From: Nemertoderma westbladi
Lineage: Eukaryota > Xenacoelomorpha > Nemertodermatida > Nemertodermatidae
NCBI GenBank assembly: GCA_032718475.1
Contig: JAUCBJ010008443.1
Span: 1 to 64,000, forward strand
Length of the DNA: 64,000 nucleotides
Direction of reading: 5' to 3'
Position 1 is the stretch's first letter. Each line of letters opens with the position of its first letter. Positions 55,764 through 64,000 of the stretch are shown in pieces. The notes below the pieces were generated by a model, which saw only the letters and a list, made by a program, of their open reading frames with translations, had not been told where the DNA came from and made no database searches. Position numbers and translations under genes: made by a program.

Positions 55764-56824
55764 TAAACACCCTAGCACTCGGGTCCACAATGCGACAAGG
55801 TGAGCTGACTGCCTTGGCAGATAAGCTTTCTCTTAGCGCAGTGGGTGTTCAAGAGCACCGAATGCAGACTGGACAGACTGATGAGGTTCTGATTAAGGAC
55901 ATGGGGGGCGGTTGGCGACTCGCCCTTGCGTCAGCAGATGATAGTGGCAATGGTGGTATTGGTCTTTTGATGAATCCAACTGCACATGCAGCATTGGACA
56001 AAATAGACCAAATCTCTAACCGCATCATCCGTTGCCACTTCTCATGTTCTGGAAGACTGGCTTAGAAGTTTCCTAAGATGGTTCTGATTGTGTGCTACTC
56101 TCCAACTAGTGTTGCCCCTGTAGAGGAGGTGGGAAATTTCTACCAGAATCTACAAGCAGCTACTGATGGAGTGGATCAGCATGCATTCTTAACATTCCTG
56201 GGAGACTTTAATGCAAGTCTGCATCAATCACCTACATCGCCCTGGGTCTATAGCAATAGTGTCAACCGAAATTCCGTCCATCTTCAGGATTTTATCTCTG
56301 GAAATGGATTGTTTTCGGCTGGAACCCAGTTCAAGAAGCGAACTGGAAAGCTATGGACTCATAGTGGACCCAGTGGTCACAAGTCCCAGATAGACCATAT
56401 TCTGTTTCGTAGGAAGTACTGGAGCTCTATACAAGACTGTAATGCATTTACACTTCGACCCTTCTCCAGTGATCACCGCCTTATTGTGGCCAAGGTAAGA
56501 CTTAGTCGGCGTGCTAGCAGAACAACGAAATCTGCCTTGCCGCGGCATGACTGGTCCTCTCTGTTGCAACAGCCAAGTGTGAGATCCAGCGTCACACTAC
56601 AGCTGAGCAACAGGTATGAGGTTCTTGCCTCTGAGGCGGCAGATCACTGTGAGGGCTATACTGTCTTTACAGAAGCAGTTAAGTTAGCAGCTGCAGAAAC
56701 AGTTCCTGTATACCCTCGAAACAGGAAACGGGCCCCCTGGACTGACAACAAAATCCAGAAGTGCCGAAATGACCTATGTAAGGCGCAGAAAGAGTCCCAA
56801 CTCAAACAGACTACAGCGGCCAAG
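54675..56824. repeat. 1.07-kb-arm inverted repeat (head-to-head RTE copies)
   Basis: The left arm (54675-55744) and right arm (55759-56824) are near-identical reverse complements of the RTE endonuclease region, separated by only 14 bp. The central stem reads GTGTTTACTGAGGC, loop TAGTCTAGTGACTT, then GCCTCAGTAAACAC. Confidence 0.92.
55759..56824 (+). pseudogene. RTE copy 4: endonuclease segment only, plus strand
   Basis: Matches copy 1 from LASVNTLTLGS to QTTAAK, then ends abruptly into unrelated sequence (TGGGCCTTATTGG). A TAG at 56063-56065 interrupts the endonuclease (GRLA then stop). Both ends are truncated and the 3' half is lacking. Target-primed reverse transcription normally leaves the 3' end, so this piece probably arose by rearrangement or inverted duplication rather than simple retrotransposition. 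Confidence 0.9.
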
Positions 56825-57364
56825 TGGGCCTTATTGGTTGCAAATGACATCTAGGACATTATTAATTGTGGGGGGTTTGTACTGTCATTGTGCATTCTTG
56901 CAGTTGTATTGGATCACGGTCGCTTCTGTGGGGGTATGTATACGGTGCATTGTATTTAAGTAAATGGTGTTAAGCGATTTTGGGCAGGGATTTTTGCTTG
57001 GGTCATAATAAATACGGGATGTTTTCTGTGATTAAGGACCCATCCCTTCAATTAGATTCCCCCCCCCCCCCCTTCCCCTACCCCATCACACACGCAACAA
57101 GAACTACCTCCTTTTGGAAGTCTCACCCCCAGGCAGCCTTCTTTCGGAAATAAGCCCTCTGAGCTCCAGGCGTGGTGCCAAAGAACTCTCGAAGGCGATT
57201 GAGGTGCTCGGCTTCTACAGGGCATCCAAGCAGTAGGTAACCCACTTCGAGGTACCCCAATAGGGAATCTAGGAAGTATATTTATATATAAATCGCGGTA
57301 GCTGTAGGTAAATATGAGCTGCATTAAGGATTATGATACAATTCATTCCATTGGTTTTCTACAG
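56825..57364. other. Dynein intron before exon d
   Basis: No gene is supportable. It contains a C-run near 57059-57072 and otherwise ordinary sequence, ending in the acceptor TTGGTTTTCTACAG. Confidence 0.6.
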
Positions 57365-57559
57365 GATCTCAATCTAATAGAGATGCTTGTCGATCAACCC
57401 ACCATCGGCGAGTGGAATCTCCAAGGTTTGCCAAACGATGAGCTGAGCGTTCAGAACGGTATCATAGTAACCAAGGCTGCTCGATATCCTCTACTCGTAG
57501 ATCCACAGATTCAAGGAAAAATATGGATTAAAAACAAAGAGAAAGACAATGAACTCCAG
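57365..57559 (+). CDS. DNAH5/8: Axonemal dynein heavy chain, exon d (AAA5 region)
   Basis: This is a 65-codon exon after TTTTCTACAG and before GTACGTAG, phase 0 at both ends. It encodes [20 protein letters not shown], then [20 protein letters not shown] and [20 protein letters not shown], then DNELQ. The NGIIVT and [16 protein letters not shown] block belongs to AAA5 and is highly typical of axonemal heavy chains, closest to the DNAH5/DNAH8 type. In relatives about 85-90 residues separate exon c from this point. They would encode the end of the stalk helix and the AAA5 start, and none of them is found between 50793 and 57364. Downstream exons are beyond the window or hidden. Confidence 0.95.
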
Positions 57560-57757
57560 GTACGTAGTGGTCTATGTAGTTCATATGGAATCCGACAGCT
57601 GATGGTTTGGAGAGATTAATAAATTTTTACACCACCCGGTTAAGTATTACGCATGTGATTTGATTAGTCCTACAATTGCGCCGATAATAAGGTAAAGTTA
57701 TTTTCGTTAACTAATTAATATTCTAGGTATTAGGTAATGCCTAGTACATTTAGTATA
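57560..57757. other. Dynein intron, no feature seen
   Basis: Short intronic stretch between the exon d donor and RTE copy 5. Nothing further is recognisable. Confidence 0.5.
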
Positions 57758-62430
<4,673 letters not shown>

Positions 62431-63594
62431 CATCCATAGTTTAATTTAATAAATAAAACAAGTAAAAACTTTATCAGCAGTATCACAAAGTATAAATCAA
62501 CCGTGACCTAGATGTTGCATGCACTCAGTAAGCAGTTGGTTTCGCCCCACACGCATGGCTTTGTCATTAAGTCGTGAGATGGAGAACGGGTAATAAAATC
62601 AAGTTATTAAAAGAAGTGATATAAAGGTGGCAACTAACGGACTCTCGAGAATCGATATCTAACCTCCTCCGTAATATCACGGCACTCAATTTTCTTAATT
62701 ATATTAAATGGTAACGACACGCCCACTCTCCTCGAAGGTGGCCCCCTTAAATCGACAGTATTCCAAGTCTGGTTAACTGATATTTGGTTAGGGAAATTAT
62801 CATGGGTACTCTAATTTATATTAATTTGTTAAGTAATATCCCGGGCCATTCTCAAGGGGGGGGGGGGGGGGGTGGGTATCGTCGCCAGCCAATGTCTGGA
62901 AGACCAAATAGTCTCCAAACGTATATTTTGGCCTCCCCCTAGCGGCTGGCGGTGGAATTGAAATTTAACTAAAAACACTACAAAGTCCCACAATCTTGGT
63001 CCAAATTTCTTGAAATCAACTTTTTTGGATTCAGCACGATCGACTATACAAAATTTATCTTATAGAATTTTTAATTAGGTAATTAAAAAAAATTTATTTA
63101 TTTAATTACTTAATTTTAATTATTTTGATTAAAATCAGCTATTACATGAAATACAATTTTTTTCGAAATTCTGTAAAATAAATGTTAAAGAACTGTCGAA
63201 ACCCTTTCGAATGAGCCTAAAATCATGAGATTTGGTTGAAAAATTGCGGTGGAGATGTGTTTTAAAAATGAAAAATGTTATTCATAGATAATTGCCTTTA
63301 AAGTTTAAACCTTCCCGCGCAAAAACTGTATTTTAATATGTAAGAATGTCTGTCAATTATATCTAGCAACAAAAAAGCACAAAACCACGCTATCATTTTT
63401 GCTATGGGGGTTTTATGGGGGTAACATGGAAGATGGCGCAACCATGTGACAACAATTTGGTTTGGCCGCTGGGCCGTAATGTTTGTTATCTTGACCTTTG
63501 TAGGTAACAAAGCTTCCCTTATGGGGTGATAATTACTGCCGTTATACGGCTAACGGCTGTTAAAGCGATATATTGGTTGTGGGTTCTCGAAGTG
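62431..63594. other. Gene-free AT-rich interval with a G-run
   Basis: No coding region, exon or RNA gene could be supported. A G-run interrupted once by T lies near 62857-62876, and the stretch around 63070-63130 is strongly AT-rich. Confidence 0.6.
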
Positions 63595-64000
63595 CATATA
63601 GGGATTAATCCGGTAACTGTTGACGGATATCTGCTACTTCTGCATATAGGGATTAATCCGGTAGCAGTTGACGGATATCTGCTACTTCTGCATATAGGGA
63701 TTAATCCATTAACAGTTGACGGATATCTGCTACTTCTGCATATAGGGATTAATCCGGTAACAGTTGACGGATATCTGCTACTTCTGCATATAGGGATTAA
63801 TCCGGTAACAGTTGACGGATATCTGCTACTTCTGCATATAGGGATTAATCCATTAACAGTTGACGGATATCTGCTACTTCTGCATATAGGGATTAATCCG
63901 GTAACAGTTGACGGATATCTGCTACTTCTGCATATAGGGATTAATCCGGTAACAGTTGACGGATATCTGCTACTTCTGCATATAGGGATTAATCCGGTAA
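63595..64000. repeat. 48-bp satellite with 3-unit (144-bp) pattern, continues off the right edge
   Basis: Units of CATATAGGGATTAATCC, then (GG/AT)TAACAGTTGACGG, then ATATCTGCTACTTCTG. The variant after AATCC goes GG, GG, AT, GG, GG, AT, GG, GG, GG in successive units from 63595. The two AT units are 144 bp apart. Confidence 0.95.

Noticed and set aside
53279-56569. Numerous 60-160 codon frames antisense to the RTE copies
   Set aside because: They recur identically opposite every RTE copy and are shadows of the EN-RT frame.
57052-57324. Minus-strand 90-codon frame near the C-run
   Set aside because: It has a glycine run from the C-run and no recognisable domain. It lies in an intron.

Overview
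The window looks like part of a repeat-rich genome from a ciliated animal, most likely an invertebrate. It carries spliced exons of an axonemal outer-arm dynein heavy chain (DNAH5/DNAH8 class) with GT-AG introns. It also holds non-LTR retrotransposons of at least three kinds, a Penelope-like element fragment, and very long tandem repeats. Nothing bacterial was seen: no operons, no ribosome-binding sites, no CRISPR. The species cannot be named from this sequence.

Layout, left to right. 1-11.77 kb: a 55-bp satellite of about 214 units, with higher-order structure. 11.78-12.8 kb: a broken minus-strand gag-like coding remnant running into the satellite. 13.69-18.29 kb: a two-ORF LINE (called LINE-A here), with intact ORF1 and broken ORF2. 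18.3-19.39 kb: intron with three short perfect hairpins. 19393-19731: dynein exon a (stalk and microtubule-binding domain). 19.73-42.13 kb: one 22.5-kb intron almost filled by a 62-bp satellite, split by an intact RTE-type retrotransposon (RTE copy 1). 42225-42377: dynein exon b. 42.7-43.9 kb: Penelope-like GIY-YIG fragment head-on with an RTE/RTEX-like fragment. 44.1-45.9 kb: a 56-bp satellite. 45.9-48.99 kb: a decayed PHD-EN-RT LINE (LINE-B) with 65 copies of a 15-bp repeat inside its endonuclease. 48.99-50.53 kb: RTE copy 2. 50673-50792: dynein exon c, preceded by a triplicated splice acceptor. 52.2-52.77 kb: a 46-bp satellite. 52.77-56.82 kb: RTE copies 3 and 4 arranged head to head as a 1.07-kb-armed palindrome. 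57365-57559: dynein exon d (AAA5). 57.76-62.43 kb: RTE copy 5, split by a 4.1-kb (CCCATG)n array. 63.6-64 kb: start of a 48-bp satellite.

The dynein exons are the only host gene I can support. All four are on the plus strand, all are multiples of three, and all are phase 0. About 85-90 residues expected between exons c and d are absent.

The outstanding observation is that the 62-bp intronic satellite is a copy of the 3' end of dynein exon a together with its 5' splice site, repeated about 300 times. The same kind of event, local tandem amplification of a functional sequence, is visible elsewhere in the window. A codon pair of an RTE reverse transcriptase became (CCCATG)~681. A Gly/Arg-rich endonuclease motif became (GRGGT)65. 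The acceptor of exon c became a 21-bp triplicate. Together these look like a gene whose introns are inflated by satellites born from coding and splice-site sequence.
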